From Kalmusia sp. IMI 367209 (Eukaryota; Ascomycota; Dothideomycetes; Pleosporales; Didymosphaeriaceae), in NCBI GenBank assembly GCA_027946365.1, contig JAPEUQ010000013.1, positions 1,240,001 to 1,304,000 of the forward strand: a DNA stretch of 64,000 nt, given 5' to 3'. A model generated the notes under the pieces. That model had not been told where the DNA came from. It saw nothing but the letters and a program-made list of their open reading frames with translations, and did no database searches. The translations under genes were made by a program, and so were the position numbers. This document shows, one piece after another, positions 36,359 through 48,109 of the stretch (its first letter is position 1; each line of letters starts with the position of its first letter).

Positions 36359-36738
36359 GAAGAAAATACGAGACACAGACCAGCACGCCTTGCATGTAAT
36401 GCTTGCACAGTGTGGCACAGAACGAACCACCGGCATTCGACTTGTTCACTAGAAGCAATAGAATATCTTCCACTTGCAACTCGATTGTCGTAGGCGCGTC
36501 GTGGGTTGGGTTGGTTTCCAGCCTCATGGTTTGTTGGCCGGCCGTGTGACGTGGCGGCCGTGTCAGTCTCGTTGATAGGCTGAGATAGAGACACATTCAC
36601 TCCAGCAGGCAAGTGCGCTAAGCCGCTACTGTACTTAGTAGCTTTTGGCAAGCTCGACCTCATGGCATCTCGACGCGGCACCCTTACCACAGCAACAACA
36701 ACAACAACAACAACAATCACTGCACGACTCATCGCTCT
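36359..36738. other. Intergenic, with CAA repeat
   Basis: No separate gene. A run of CAA at about 36690-36717 would encode nine Gln in one frame (see the F-box entry), so part of this stretch may be coding. Confidence 0.45.
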
Positions 36739-38600
36739 ATGGGCGCTCTGTTGTGCACCATGATGCTGACGTCGAGAAGCCGTCCTCCGGTCCATCTGCC
36801 GGAGCCTCTCTCAGCGCCATGTTCACGTCTTCAGAAGCTTCCTGACGAGTTGCTCCTCAGCATCGCCCGCCGGTTGATAAACAACAGCGATCTTCGTCAG
36901 CTATCGCTTGTAAACCGGAAGCTGCGACATGTCGCACAGGAAGCATTCGTAAAAGAGCTGTCGTTGCCGAGTCATGGCATCCGCGACTTGATCCGGACGC
37001 TTTTCGACCGTCCAGACCTCTGCGACAAAATAGTAAACGTGGATTTAGGTAACTTTCTGCTGACGGGATGCCCAGGGCAGACCTTGGAGATAGAGAAGTG
37101 GAGCCATTTCGGCCAGTGTCGCGAACTGGTTGACATCAAGTACGCTGGTCTTTTCGACACCATCGCCGGGACCACGGAGGTTGAGGAAACTTCGCTTTGG
37201 CCTAGAACGCATAGGTTCTTTCTTAATATGCTGATCCTGTTGTGCCCAAATCTTAAGGAGCTGAGCATAAGTCTGCCCGGGAGCGGAAGAGAACAGCCGC
37301 CACGCGTCTTAGGTGAGTGAATTCTAGGTACAATCAGCTAGAGATTGTTGACCCTTGTTTTCTTCCCATAGAAAATGAACCTCACGAGCTGCTGTCGCTG
37401 TTTCCTGACTTTTCAATCAAACTACTCGGGTTGCGGCTACAAGCACTCACAATCCTCGAGACGGACACCCACAACTTCGTCAGGACACCCAACGTAACAC
37501 TTTCTCCCCTCTCACAGCTGATGCAGTTGAGGATTCCTTCGAATACTTTATCCTACATGACCTATCTCGACCGAAAGACAGACTACATCCGTCAGGCACT
37601 ACCTTCAAACCTCCAGTATCTGCAGCTCGTGCCGTGCAACCGCTACGTCCTTTTCTGTTTTCCAGATCTAGCAGCTGCCTGCGTCGATGAGGCATTTCCC
37701 AAACTGCGACAGATTGATCTCCATTTCAAAGCATGTCTAAGAGAAAGCCTAGCTCTCATCGCTCAAGGGCGTGATATCCTACAATCACTCCGAGGTGTCG
37801 TCGCTATCTTGACTCGGTCAAAGGGGATTTCGATTCGTGCATATAACGGCTCCGGTGCACTCACTGGTGATTTAATGGAAGAGCTGGATGCATGGTCACT
37901 TCTCTCCGATTTCGAGAGGTGGTATCCCAGCAAGAAAGACGAAGAGTACTCTTCCATCGTTGCAAGGACGAGTCAAGGTGTCCCTCGGCGGCGGTCCAAA
38001 GAAGAAGTTCGTGCCTTTATTAGACCTAATACACCGTCTACAAAGAAACGTATATTTTTGTTCAAGCCCGATGTTTACTTCGACACCAAGTTCTTATCAT
38101 TCGCCGTTGACACGGACGAATTGCCGAAGGTTGACGTACCAAAGTTTTCTAGTTACTTCGATGCCTGGCTGTCATCTCTACATGGATATCCACAACTAGG
38201 AGCTAACCAAGCGCTTCACATTGGGCCAATGCATCTCGATCTACAACCGCTAAAAGCTCAGCCTGGTGTGTGTTGTCTACATATGCACCTTTTTTCCTAC
38301 TATGTTTTACGGATCGAAGCGTCTACTGACCCGAGTGTAGCCACAGCATTGCGGACGATTCCAGATTTCACGTATGCTTGCCAAAATTACGATGAGTGTA
38401 CATTCCCGAAATTTGACGCGAATGAGTGGGTTGGCATCCAATTCTTCGAACACGTCGACTCAGGGCCGTCTAAGAAAGGGAAAACTTCACCGTTAGAGAG
38501 CGAAGGAAACCACAAGAGGAAGCACAGAGCAGCATACGCTGCGAACCGTATAACATCTCGCACTCGGCGCGTCAAGACGAAGCTGTCATATGGGGAGTAG
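36739..38600 (+). CDS. F-box protein
   Basis: Exons 36739-37312 and 37372-38600 with a 59-nt GTGAGT intron give 600 aa. The F-box is LQKLPDELLLSIARRL followed by RQLSLVNRKLRHVAQEAFV. A second, in-frame intron of 75 nt is likely at 38266-38340, with GTGTGT donor, CTACTGAC branch site and GTGTAG acceptor; it would shorten the product to 575 aa. The start is uncertain. The ATG at 36739 gives a poorly protein-like lead, while another frame encodes a Gln9 tract and VVHHDADVEKPSSGPSAGAS up to the F-box but lacks an ATG, so a base error near 36830 is possible. The C-terminus is basic. The substrate is unknown. Confidence 0.75.
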
Positions 38601-40900
38601 TATTCTCGAAAGATGATCGGTCTTGCGCGGAGAATTTTACAGTATGGGCAGAACTAGTGCTGGCGTCTCGTCATACACTGTAGCTAGAGCTATAATGACT
38701 CTAATGCTCATAATGTTTGTGATGGAACGTGTGCTCCTATAGGAGTAGGGTCTCGACTGGAGCAATGGGGCATCAAGTATGGAGTCAGGGATGGGTTCAT
38801 CAGGAACAACGGCATTAGATACCCGAATTGGAACGCTACTTAACGTCATGATTGATGAATATAATGTCTACTGATGAAAGAGTATGTAAGTGCATCACAT
38901 AATACACTATATTGACTCAAACCCGATTCTGGTCAATCAAGTTCTCATGCAGTTGCAATCACGAACATCAGCAGGTGCACATGAATCGGATGGGGTTTTT
39001 CCATTTTGTACCTTTTCTAGTTCAAATTGGTATAGATCGTCTCGAATATGTGCTCCAAGGTCCTTCCTCCCGCAAAAAACGATGCTCCCACATGTGCTCC
39101 TCTTGTTGCGTGTCGGAGATTTTTTGAACATCATCAGACCCATTTCTCTCGCAGCGCTTGCATACGCCATCCATTGAGCAATTTGCACTGCACTCGCACA
39201 TCTCAACGTCACTTGACCCTCCAACACCCCGCAGATCTTCATCCATCTTCTTCGCTCTACCCACCACAGCTTCTCTCCTACTTTTCTTAGTGCGGGTGGG
39301 GTTTGCGCGGGGCAACTGGAGTATGATGGGCGCTGGGCGGAATACAAATGTTGTTGAAGGAGGAGGGTAGGTTGGGGGATGGTATCGGGGGGACGAAATA
39401 ATAACGTTGTTGGGTAGTTGGATGGGGTGGTGCTTGTGCGTTTTTGGAGTTGTTTTTGGAAATACAGGCAGGGGCCGAAACGTGCTTATGCAGTTGAAAC
39501 TTAAAGTGATGGCGAGGTGCGTTGCGTCGGTTGCAGAAGAGCCGGCCTCGATATCGAGGAAGTCAATATCGTTGACAGGGGTTAAACTCGGGGTATTCGA
39601 TGATGGGCGCTTCATTGTTGTAGAAGATACTTTGAGGTGTATAGTGACTGCCGCTATCTGATGTAGACAGTGATGGAGGTCTTCGTGAGTGTTGATGAAG
39701 AGCCCTTGCGGTGTTTATAATTCGGCGAGGCGAAGATGCGTCTATATACTCCGTCCATCACGCTCCATACTTCTTGTGAGCCATAACATTAGGTAGGTCA
39801 TTCAGCTTTCGCCCACGCATCTTCACCGGCTATCCTAAGATCTAGAACTCCCACACTGCCCCTTACATACCTGTCGCTCCATACCAGGCTGAGCTCATCG
39901 ACAGCATCTCACACCACCAAACAGCTGCCTAGCACTCATGCGGCAGCACCGACATCAACCCCTCCTTTCCAAGAGTCTAGAACAGACGTTGCAGCGATCG
40001 CGATGTTGTGTGCGTCAGTGGGCATGGTGTTGTGTCGTGGGAGCTGAGCTGAGAACACAGCCGCTACGCCACTGATGTCATACCTTGTTCGATCCTCAAA
40101 CCCTGCATGTTTGTGCATGGCGCAGGCTAACGGTATGCTGTAGGTACGGGTTCTAGAACAGTAGCTTTCCGGGGCAGAGACTATAGAATAAATAAGTGAT
40201 GTCATGTTGTGGTCACGTGGATAAGAAATAGGTGGAGCTGGAGCTGGAGCTGGGGCGTACAAAGCTGGTATATAACTTTGTACTGTCTATTCAACCAAAG
40301 CTTCGGTGGGAAACCCGATGCTTGAAACTAGGATCGTAATATATAAACAAGGGATTCTAGTTTGGTTGGATTGAAAGAGTGTAATTGAAACCGACGTTGT
40401 TTAGGCTTATTGGTAGCACCAGGTCAAGTTACAAGCATCAATGCTTCGTGAACTCCTTGTCTCGTCATCAAACATCAAGGGAACATACCCACAGGTTGAT
40501 GTTCAGTAAGTGCGCTTGATGTATCTGAAGAACAATTTCATGTTCCTCGTCGGGATAAGTAATGTTGGTGACTTTATCGTGATAGTGCTCTACAATGCTG
40601 CAGGCTTCGATAATGTTTGCTATCCATACATTTTCCTGCCACAGAGGGTGAGTGAAAAGCCTATTTCCTACCCGAGATTGATTTTCGTATATGTCAGCGT
40701 ACTACTTAGGGATATGTGATATGGACTTAGACTGTTCTAGAACCATTGGCCGCGAAGGTGTTGGATTCATTATTTCTCCTACTGTGTGTACAATCAAGAT
40801 GAGCACTCGAATACCATGAGTATTTCATACACTATCCATATCTACTCAATCAACATACCATCACCATCGATAGTCATAACACATAGCTCAGAACTCCATC
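38601..40900. other. Gene-poor region with one possible orphan gene
   Basis: About 2.3 kb. It holds the hypothetical frame at 39022-39615 (separate entry) and a GGAGCT hexamer run at about 40231-40254. Otherwise only short frames. Confidence 0.5.
39022..39615 (-). CDS. Hypothetical protein with small Cys cluster
   Basis: A single 197-codon frame with an ATG at 39615. The N-terminal half is Pro/Ser/Thr-rich, with an IDFLDIEAGSSATD start. The C-terminal half is charged and contains CECSANCSMDGVCKRCE, five Cys in 16 residues. No family was recognised. TTATAATTC lies at about 39717, roughly 100 bases upstream. The frame is long for this composition but unsupported by homology. Confidence 0.35.
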   Translation of the reverse strand: MKRPSSNTPSLTPVNDIDFLDIEAGSSATDATHLAITLSFNCISTFRPLPVFPKTTPKTHKHHPIQLPNNVIISSPRYHPPTYPPPSTTFVFRPAPIILQLPRANPTRTKKSRREAVVGRAKKMDEDLRGVGGSSDVEMCECSANCSMDGVCKRCERNGSDDVQKISDTQQEEHMWEHRFLREEGPWSTYSRRSIPI

Positions 40901-42811
40901 TTAATCCCCCCTCTTGTAAATCGTGCCATTGCCTGTGAAATTCCCCTTCTGCGTCGTAAAACTAGCCGTGTTGCTGAAATTGTCGATCCTACCAAGAAGG
41001 ATTTCAAGCATGCGGTACGCGACTCCGGGGGTATATCCTGGCAGTTCGTGACCAGCTAGATGTGCGGTGTAGAAGGTCAAGCCACGCTCCGAAGACCAGA
41101 CACCCTGGACACCTGACCCCGCGAGCGCACCACCGTTATACTCCGGATGGTACGGAGCGTATAGTGGCGTGCTGGGATACTTCTGCAAGCCCTGTGCTCC
41201 ATTCCAGGTCATGTTCTGGATGGCCAGGAGTGTGCCGTTGGTGTTGAGCAACATGTCGAGGTCGCCGGAGCCGATGATGGTGTTGTTTGTGTATTCGATG
41301 ACGCGCTGGAGGGCGCCGTCGATGGCGGGGCCGGGCGAAGTGTCGGAGCCTCTTTCCGTACCGTTACCAAAGACGTTGACGTCGGTACATTGTTCCCAGT
41401 TGGTACCAACGACGGCGTGGAGCGCTTTCTGCACGTCTGTGCGATTGAAGTAGACTTGCGCACCAGGCGGCTGGTAGTCTCCTGTGTTGATTATGCCGAG
41501 CTGACTAAAGGGGTGCGGGCAGGTTTCGGTGATGTGGTAAATGTTAAAGCACGGGTTGACCTCAAGGACAGCTTCGTAGAAGTTTTCGAACTGATCGCAG
41601 CGGTAGCCGTTCCTACTGGATGGCTCAGGGAGAACGGGAAAGGGTCCTGGGGGTGGAGGAAACTGGAAATATGTATCGAGATATTGAGAGTAGTTGCAAT
41701 AATCCTGGTGCTCGCGCATCTGATCCATAAAAGTATCATTGAGCGAGATTAGGTTCTGCCAATACTCTACATAAGGCAGAATAACGACTGGGGAACTTGT
41801 TAGTATTGCATCCATATGCGGGAGAAAACGACATGCCTTCTTGCTGATTTGTGTCATCGCCAATGATGGGATCATTGATGGAAATGCCCTTCAGGTTGAA
41901 GTACCTAAAACTCCATTAGGCTGTTGTCTTGATGGGTATTCGACGTGGCAAACTACTCACTCTGTGTCGTTGGCACTGATGAAACCATCGGCAATATACG
42001 GCACGTAAAATCCTGCATATGATTCTCCAGTAACGTATACACCAAAGTTTTGCATATCAAAGGTGGAGATGAAATTTTTCCAGAAGCCACGGAACTCGGC
42101 TGCCAGCTCGATCTCATTGGTGATGTTCGGTGTTCCTTGACTGTACCCGACGCCGACGGGCTGCTCGATCCAGATCATATTCGTCAGGTTCGTCCACGAA
42201 TATGGGTTCTGCACCGGAGCGAGGGTCCCAGATTCCCAGGTGAAGGGGCCATTCTCAGTCAAGAGACCGCTCAAGGAGCTGCATCCTGGGCCGCCGTTGA
42301 GCCTATGTGGATTAGCAATGGCTAGCATAGCATAACTGAGCAGGGCAGTCTTACCAAATCACAACCTCCTTGGGTGTCTCTTCTTGGGTCGAGGGAAAGA
42401 ACCTATGCTTGTGTGAGCATCGCCTCGTGAACTGCAGGCCAGCACACGTACCAGAAAAACAATTTGCGAGACTCTTCCGGGTCCTCGGAGATGGGCAACA
42501 AGCCAGCATATGACTCTCCAATATCGAAGGGGACCTCTGGGATGCCCGAGCCGTTTACAGCAAAGGCTATGAGACGGTTAGTCGTCGAGACGACCAGCAA
42601 GCCAAAAATCACTTCACATACGCTGAGTCTTGTTGGTCAAAAACGACGAAGCCCGTTTCTGCAACTCCGGGTGCTGGAAAGCCTGGCCCGCCGCACGCTT
42701 CTCAATTGTGGGCTTGTGCTTGTGAAAGACATTGCGCTTGTGCGGCGAGCTCGCAGCCCAAGCCGCAGAGGCGCAGAGCAGGGAGCTCAACAAGGACAAC
42801 GAGAGCTTCAT
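40901..42811 (-). CDS. Secreted serine carboxypeptidase (peptidase S10), with one apparent frameshift
   Basis: Six exons: 42811-42622, 42566-42452, 42403-42355, 42302-41961, 41904-41837 and 41787-40901. The third exon should end VVIW before [10 protein letters not shown], but an extra base in GG near 42360 (CC on the plus strand) breaks it; ignoring it gives 549 aa. The start [19 protein letters not shown] is a signal peptide, followed by a propeptide with KR. The catalytic residues are Ser212 in GESYAGF, Asp in [13 protein letters not shown] and His in [10 protein letters not shown]. The intron at 41788-41836 appears to use a GC donor (AAG-GCATGT) with a TACTAAC branch. S10 enzymes remove C-terminal residues in acidic compartments or outside the cell. 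Confidence 0.93.
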
Positions 42812-44181
42812 GTTGCAATTGACGAGACGGAAGCAAGCAACGGCTGGTCAGGAAAAGAAAGGAGTACTTTGGGTCTCTGCGCCGTATATAAAAATTTCCA
42901 GCATGACGGCATCATCGCGCAGCATGAAGCTCTTTACCAGGAACAGCAGGTGATTCTGGCTGAATTGCGCCAGAGACCAGCGTCCGGGGATGAGCTGGGC
43001 CGCTAGGTAAGCAGCCGAGCAGGGCGCAGATACGAGTGGTTGTTGAGTATTCCCGTTTATCGCGTGCCCGACTAGCGGACGGGGGGTTCGACGGGCAGGG
43101 CTGTGTAGCCATCGTAATGACAATCGTCTTGCCCATGGTCCGTCCGGCGGCCGCGTCTCCATTTGCGAGGACTGGAAAGCAGCGTCCCGTGACGTCAACC
43201 AGGCACGAGCAGGAGCAGGAGCACGAGCACGAGCACGAGCGAGGGTCGGGAGAGTCGGAAATGGCGGCATGGGGAACGAAGGCTGGTCCAGGGGAGCTCC
43301 GAGCTTGCAGACATCAAGCACGCCTAAGCCTCGGTTGGGAGCTTATCGAAGCTTGGTTGTTGCCGCAGTGGAGTTGCTGCACGCAATAGGCAGGTGCCCA
43401 CCGATCAATGGCATCACGAAATAGCGCACGAGCTGTATATGGCAGTACACTGCGGTGGCTGGATGTGTTCTTGGTGGTAGTGGTGGTGGTGGTGGTGGTG
43501 GTCTCGCGACGGGCGGACGAAGAGCCGCCTTGGTACGCTCGTGCTTGAGCCCGTGGCCTTGACGTGAGCGTGGGAAATCAGGTTGTCCTTGGGCATGCGC
43601 AGGTGTAGTAGACAAGGTCTGCTTCTGCAACATGCTGCAACTCTGGCGAGCCTGGATCCTACTCTTGGGTTCCCATCTCCCTGCAGTCTTGAGAGAGTCA
43701 CTTTGCCGGGCGTGATCAGCATGGCGGCGAACGTCAGCACCGTATCCGAGTAAAGAACGGATGAGCGAATGGGTGAATGAATAAAGAAATAAAGAGACGT
43801 CCATCGAATAAATCTCTTCAAGCACTCTGCACCACCACGGTCGCTCATTCATTCGGTCACGTGGACCCAACGCCACCTGCCACACCACCAACCACTAACA
43901 TGCGCCACAGCCTCAGCTACCACGTATTGTACAACGCGAGGAAAGCGAATACACGAGCAATGCTACCATTGTAACGTGCTACGGCGGACCAATCAGCCGA
44001 CCAAACTCGGCTTACGCGGCATGCACAGCCGCAACACCTGAGGCATCCATCGCGTGTCGAGCCAGCCATACAAAGGGTGTACCGGACCCGCTGCCCCGTT
44101 GCGCACGCCTTCCTTCGCAAATCCCACGGTACCAATACATGCTACATTGTCGACATCGATAACAGTACAAAGTGTATCGCC
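42812..44181. other. Divergent intergenic region with simple repeats
   Basis: About 1.4 kb. It contains a GAGCAC-type hexamer run (43204-43241) and a GGT run (about 43472-43502). No supported gene. Confidence 0.55.
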
Positions 44182-44676
44182 ATGCCCGACTTCTTCAAGC
44201 GAACCGAAAGCCTGGGCGGAGCCATGCAGCCCCCGACCCCACAAGAAGCCGCCCCCGCCTACGACGACGTAATCCATCTTCATGGTCAGCCCGCCAACAA
44301 CTTCGCTTCCTCCTCATCAGGCGTAAGCATTCCGCTGCTCTCCTACCTGATCAATACTCACATACCCGTCTAGTATGCCTCTATCCCGCAAAATGACATT
44401 GAGAATGACGCGCCGGCCCACAACCACACAGCGTCCACCCCTGTCCCACAAGAGACCCTTGCGCAGACCATCGCCGGCGTGTTCCGCCCGAAGCCGCATG
44501 TCCACTGCGAAGAATGCGACAAGCAAGCCGAGCGGCGCGAGCGCAGGGCTGCAGAGCGACATTGCTGTGCCATGGTGGCGTGGGTCTTCATTGTGCTGTT
44601 CATTTGTGGCATGATCTTGGGCATTGTGGTTGCGAACACGGCGGCGGCGAGAGCGAGGAGGGGTCATCATGACTAA
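44182..44676 (+). CDS. Small Cys-containing protein with one C-terminal membrane helix
   Basis: Exons 44182-44322 and 44374-44676 give 147 aa. The 51-nt intron has GTAAGC and TCTAG borders. The N-terminus MPDFFKRTESLGGAMQPPTP is hydrophilic. The second half has HVHCEECDKQAERRERRAAE, a CxxC pair followed by a basic helix, then the membrane segment MVAWVFIVLFICGMILGIVV and a short basic end RARRGHHD. This layout suggests a tail-anchored or single-pass protein with its bulk in the cytosol. No family was recognised. Confidence 0.65.
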
Positions 44677-44984
44677 CAGGACTCTCGAACCATGTCGCTA
44701 GAAGGTGGTTTCGTGTTTGAAGAGTTGCACTCAATAGTCTGGCGTTATCGGATGGATAGATACCAACTTGTCGCATGTTTCGCTTTTTTATACTCTTCGC
44801 TTCATGCCTCTAATACGAAGCTGCGGTTTCAGTATGTGTAGTAGGTGGTTGCTTCCCGGCCCCTTGAGCTTTTCACGTACAATGCATACAGCTTCCTCGC
44901 CTCTGTTTAGCCAATTTCCCAACAGCTGACACAGCGATCCCTGTGTCACAGTATTGTAGACGCTAACCAACCCTTAACACCAAC
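44677..44984. other. Convergent intergenic spacer
   Basis: 308 bases between two 3' ends; nothing beyond presumed terminators. Confidence 0.6.
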
Positions 44985-47349
44985 CTACTCGATGTTAAAT
45001 CTTTCCCTCAGAAACTCTCTAACCTCCTCATTACAACCCATCTGCGCATTCTCGGGAAATGATATGACCTTCAGCCCTTCCAGGCTCGTTGCCCTGCTTA
45101 GTGCAACGTAGGCCATCCCCTCCTCGAAATTTCGGCTCAAGTCAACTTCTACCTTCTCGAGAGTCATACCCTGACTCTTGTGTACTGTCATTGCCCACGC
45201 AGCCATTAGGGGAATCTGTGTTCGGCTTAAAAGGCTGTACCGGGGGTTGGTGGCGGGCTCGTCGCCAACCTCGGAGGGGAAACAACTTGGCGTGATTTTG
45301 ACCGTCATGGCTTGGCCGCGATGGGAAAATCTCACGATAGGCCATTCTCGACGGGGCGCAGCTTTCATGAATTCAAATATGCGACGCGCACGATACTCCT
45401 TGTAGTCACCCTCAAGTGTAAGCTCAATATCTGGCGAATGAGACCTCGTGTAAGCACAATCGTCAAGGTGGAGGCATAGGAAGCAGTAAAGCATTGCTCA
45501 CCAAGTATTTTCTTCTCGTCAGACTCTTGTTCTTCATCCGGTCCCCAGAACTTCTCGAAACCAACTATCGTGCCCTGTGATCCGTTCACGAGGCCTGATC
45601 CTATACTGATATTGGCCAGGAGAACTACGAGCATGCCTTCCTTGAGCTCGAGATGAGGCTCGTAGCGATGCTCTTTCTGGATTCGCGTTAGCTTGCTAGC
45701 TAGCAGTATTCTTAGAGATTGTCGTACTAGTTTCTCCAGCGTGTCTTTGTCGTCCTTTGCCTTGTAGGTGTAGGACTGAAGATTGCTGTGTGCAGGGTTC
45801 CGTTGTTCAAAGTTGTCTACGCAGTGATATACCCGCCGTTCGGTCTTTAGTTTCTTGAATTCGATGTCGTTTATCCTCTTCACATCTGCCTTCAGCGGGA
45901 ATAATTTGACGGCTTTTTCAATGCTCGGCTTCTCCTGGCAAAGAGTATTGAGCTCATCTATGATCAATGGCTTGCCAAGGCGTAACTTCTGCAGTATCTC
46001 TATGAAAGCTTGGTCTCTCTGCCGAAAAACTTTCTCCAGGTTGACATGTTCAAAATTGGACTCCTATTTAAAGTTAGAAGCCAGAGCAATCCTAGCTGCC
46101 CTATACCAAAGAAGCTCACCTTCCATGCTTCACTTTGGAAAGCCCACTTGTCTTCATCCTCGTAAATCTTGTTGCACTGAAGACACTCATATGCCGACTT
46201 TCTAGCCTTCTCGATTAGGTTCTTGCCACAATCAATGCAAGTTCTAAATGGGTTCACAGGAGGAAGCTGGCAGAAATCCCCTGTGACAACCACCTGGGCG
46301 CCACCGAAGGCTTTCTCATTTTGTCGAATCTCCTTCATGATAACATTCAGCCTCTCCAAATGATGATTTTCGACCATACTAATCTCATCAATGACAAGGA
46401 CATCGGTCTTCTGAAGACGTCTCTTGACCGTTCTTTTCCAAGCATCCTTCTTCAATTGTGTTAGAGAATTCTTCATGCTGTCCGGTGTCCACCCAGCATA
46501 TGACCATGTTGTCTGACCGTTGATATCCAAGGCAGCCCGACCCGTGGGGGCGACAACGTTCACCTTTAGGCCCATGTCAGCAAGGCGATGTCTGAATGCC
46601 TTCAATACCCTAGATTTTCCGACGCCCGCAGAGCCGGTGTAGAAGACATTTCTTCTCTTGTCGACTACGAGATCGACTAATCGAGCCTGCTCAGTAGACA
46701 GAGGGGGCCCGTAAAAGGGCGTCGTTCCGGGTGCATGCTGGTCCAATACAAATGGCGCCGATGCAAGCTTGATAGAGGAACGCGCGTCCCGCTGTCCGAG
46801 TGATTCAAAGTTTTGATCCAACGGTGTGAAGTCAGATTTGTTATCTAAACCTGCCGAATGTGATGTTTGCGGGTACTGATATCGGCGACGCTGAGCTAGC
46901 TGAGGTGCATGTAGGATCGGAGACAAGCTCGTATCACGTTTGAGGCTTTCTAGAAGAACTGAACTCGACTCGGACTTGACTTGTGGAGACGGAGCGTGCG
47001 GCTGCCAGGCCGGCGTCATCTCTTGATGAGGGTTTCCAGATGCCAGCGCGGGATACCTTTGCTTCTGCTCAATATACCAACGCGATGCTTCGCCCGAATC
47101 TTTGAACCCCCGTTGCTTAACCTCTCCACATCTCTCTATCCATTGTCGTGCAACGTCCCAGCCCGTGTGGTGAATTCCAGGATTCGGCCCGCCCCAGACG
47201 GCATAGTATTTCGTTTTGTTCTGAGTGTGCCCTTTGCATATGTGCGCTTCCTCCGTCTCGCATCGACCATCGGCTGTTCTCTGCCGCTTGCTCAATTCGG
47301 CGGCCGGTGCATCGTTAGGTCGCTTCTTGAACGATGCACTGGTCACCAT
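44985..47349 (-). CDS. PIF1-like DNA helicase with RNase H1-type hybrid-binding domain
   Basis: Exons 47349-46120, 46063-45502 and 45430-44985 give 745 aa; introns are 56 and 71 nt. Residues about 46-94 (KYYAVWGGPNPGIHHTGWDV through a Gly-Phe-Lys and a Trp-Tyr-Ile-Glu) match the N-terminal hybrid-binding domain of RNase H1. The SF1B helicase core follows: Walker A GSAGVGKS near 240, Walker B LVIDEIS, GDFCQLPPV, and at the end TVHKSQGMTLEKVEVDL and YVALSRATSLEGL. Between the two halves is a small zinc-finger-like insert, CIDC and CLQC, at about 370-395. PIF1 helicases unwind DNA, G-quadruplexes and RNA-DNA hybrids in nucleus and mitochondria. The frame is intact throughout. Confidence 0.9.
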
Positions 47350-48109
47350 GGGAAATGCGCGGCAGACACAGGGCGCGATGGTTAGCTCGGCAAAGAAACG
47401 ACGCGCAAGCAAGAGCGAGAGTGTTTTGTCTCGCTATCGAGCGGATGGACAGTCGTATCACACGAGAAGCCGTCGTGCGTCTCCCCGACACCTTACTTGC
47501 CCGTGCCAAGCCCCGCTAGCAAGCGCCACGCCAGCCACACCCGTGTCATGGTTCTTCCCCTCCACCTGTTCATGCACCCCATGTACGGTGGAAGCTTGAG
47601 CTTCCCCAAACGTGATATTCACGTATTCTCCATGCTCCGGCGTCCATCTACCTACCTTGCAAAGCCAAGGTTACCCTTAAGTGTGTCTAGATTGCACCCG
47701 CCTAAAGGTATACGGTACCTTTGTATTGCTGCTAGTTGGCCATCAAGTAAGCAGCAATGTGCCGAACCTCACTCTACTTCTTACTGAAGAGCACTTCGTA
47801 TCCCGGCCGCTGGTATGCCTGGATCATGGGTCCGCGGATGCACGGCAATATACCATTGCACGATTCCATTTGTCTCTCGCGACATTGCTCTGCCGGATCT
47901 TCCTTTCACCGCTCCCATCAGAACCGCTTCGTCCAGAAGAGCACTATGGGCGTAATTGGTCTACCATTGTCACAGCCACGAAAATCAAATAATCACCCGC
48001 AAGCAAGGAGCCGACCACCCGCCCTATATCCGTGCTTCCATTCTTTAGTCCCTTGTCACCTCACACTTCGTCCCTAACTTTTCATCTCAACTTCAGCAAA
48101 CACATCACC
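47350..48109. other. Divergent promoter region of helicase and LPMO genes
   Basis: About 760 bases between two start codons. Short frames only. C/T-rich leader directly before the LPMO start. Confidence 0.55.
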
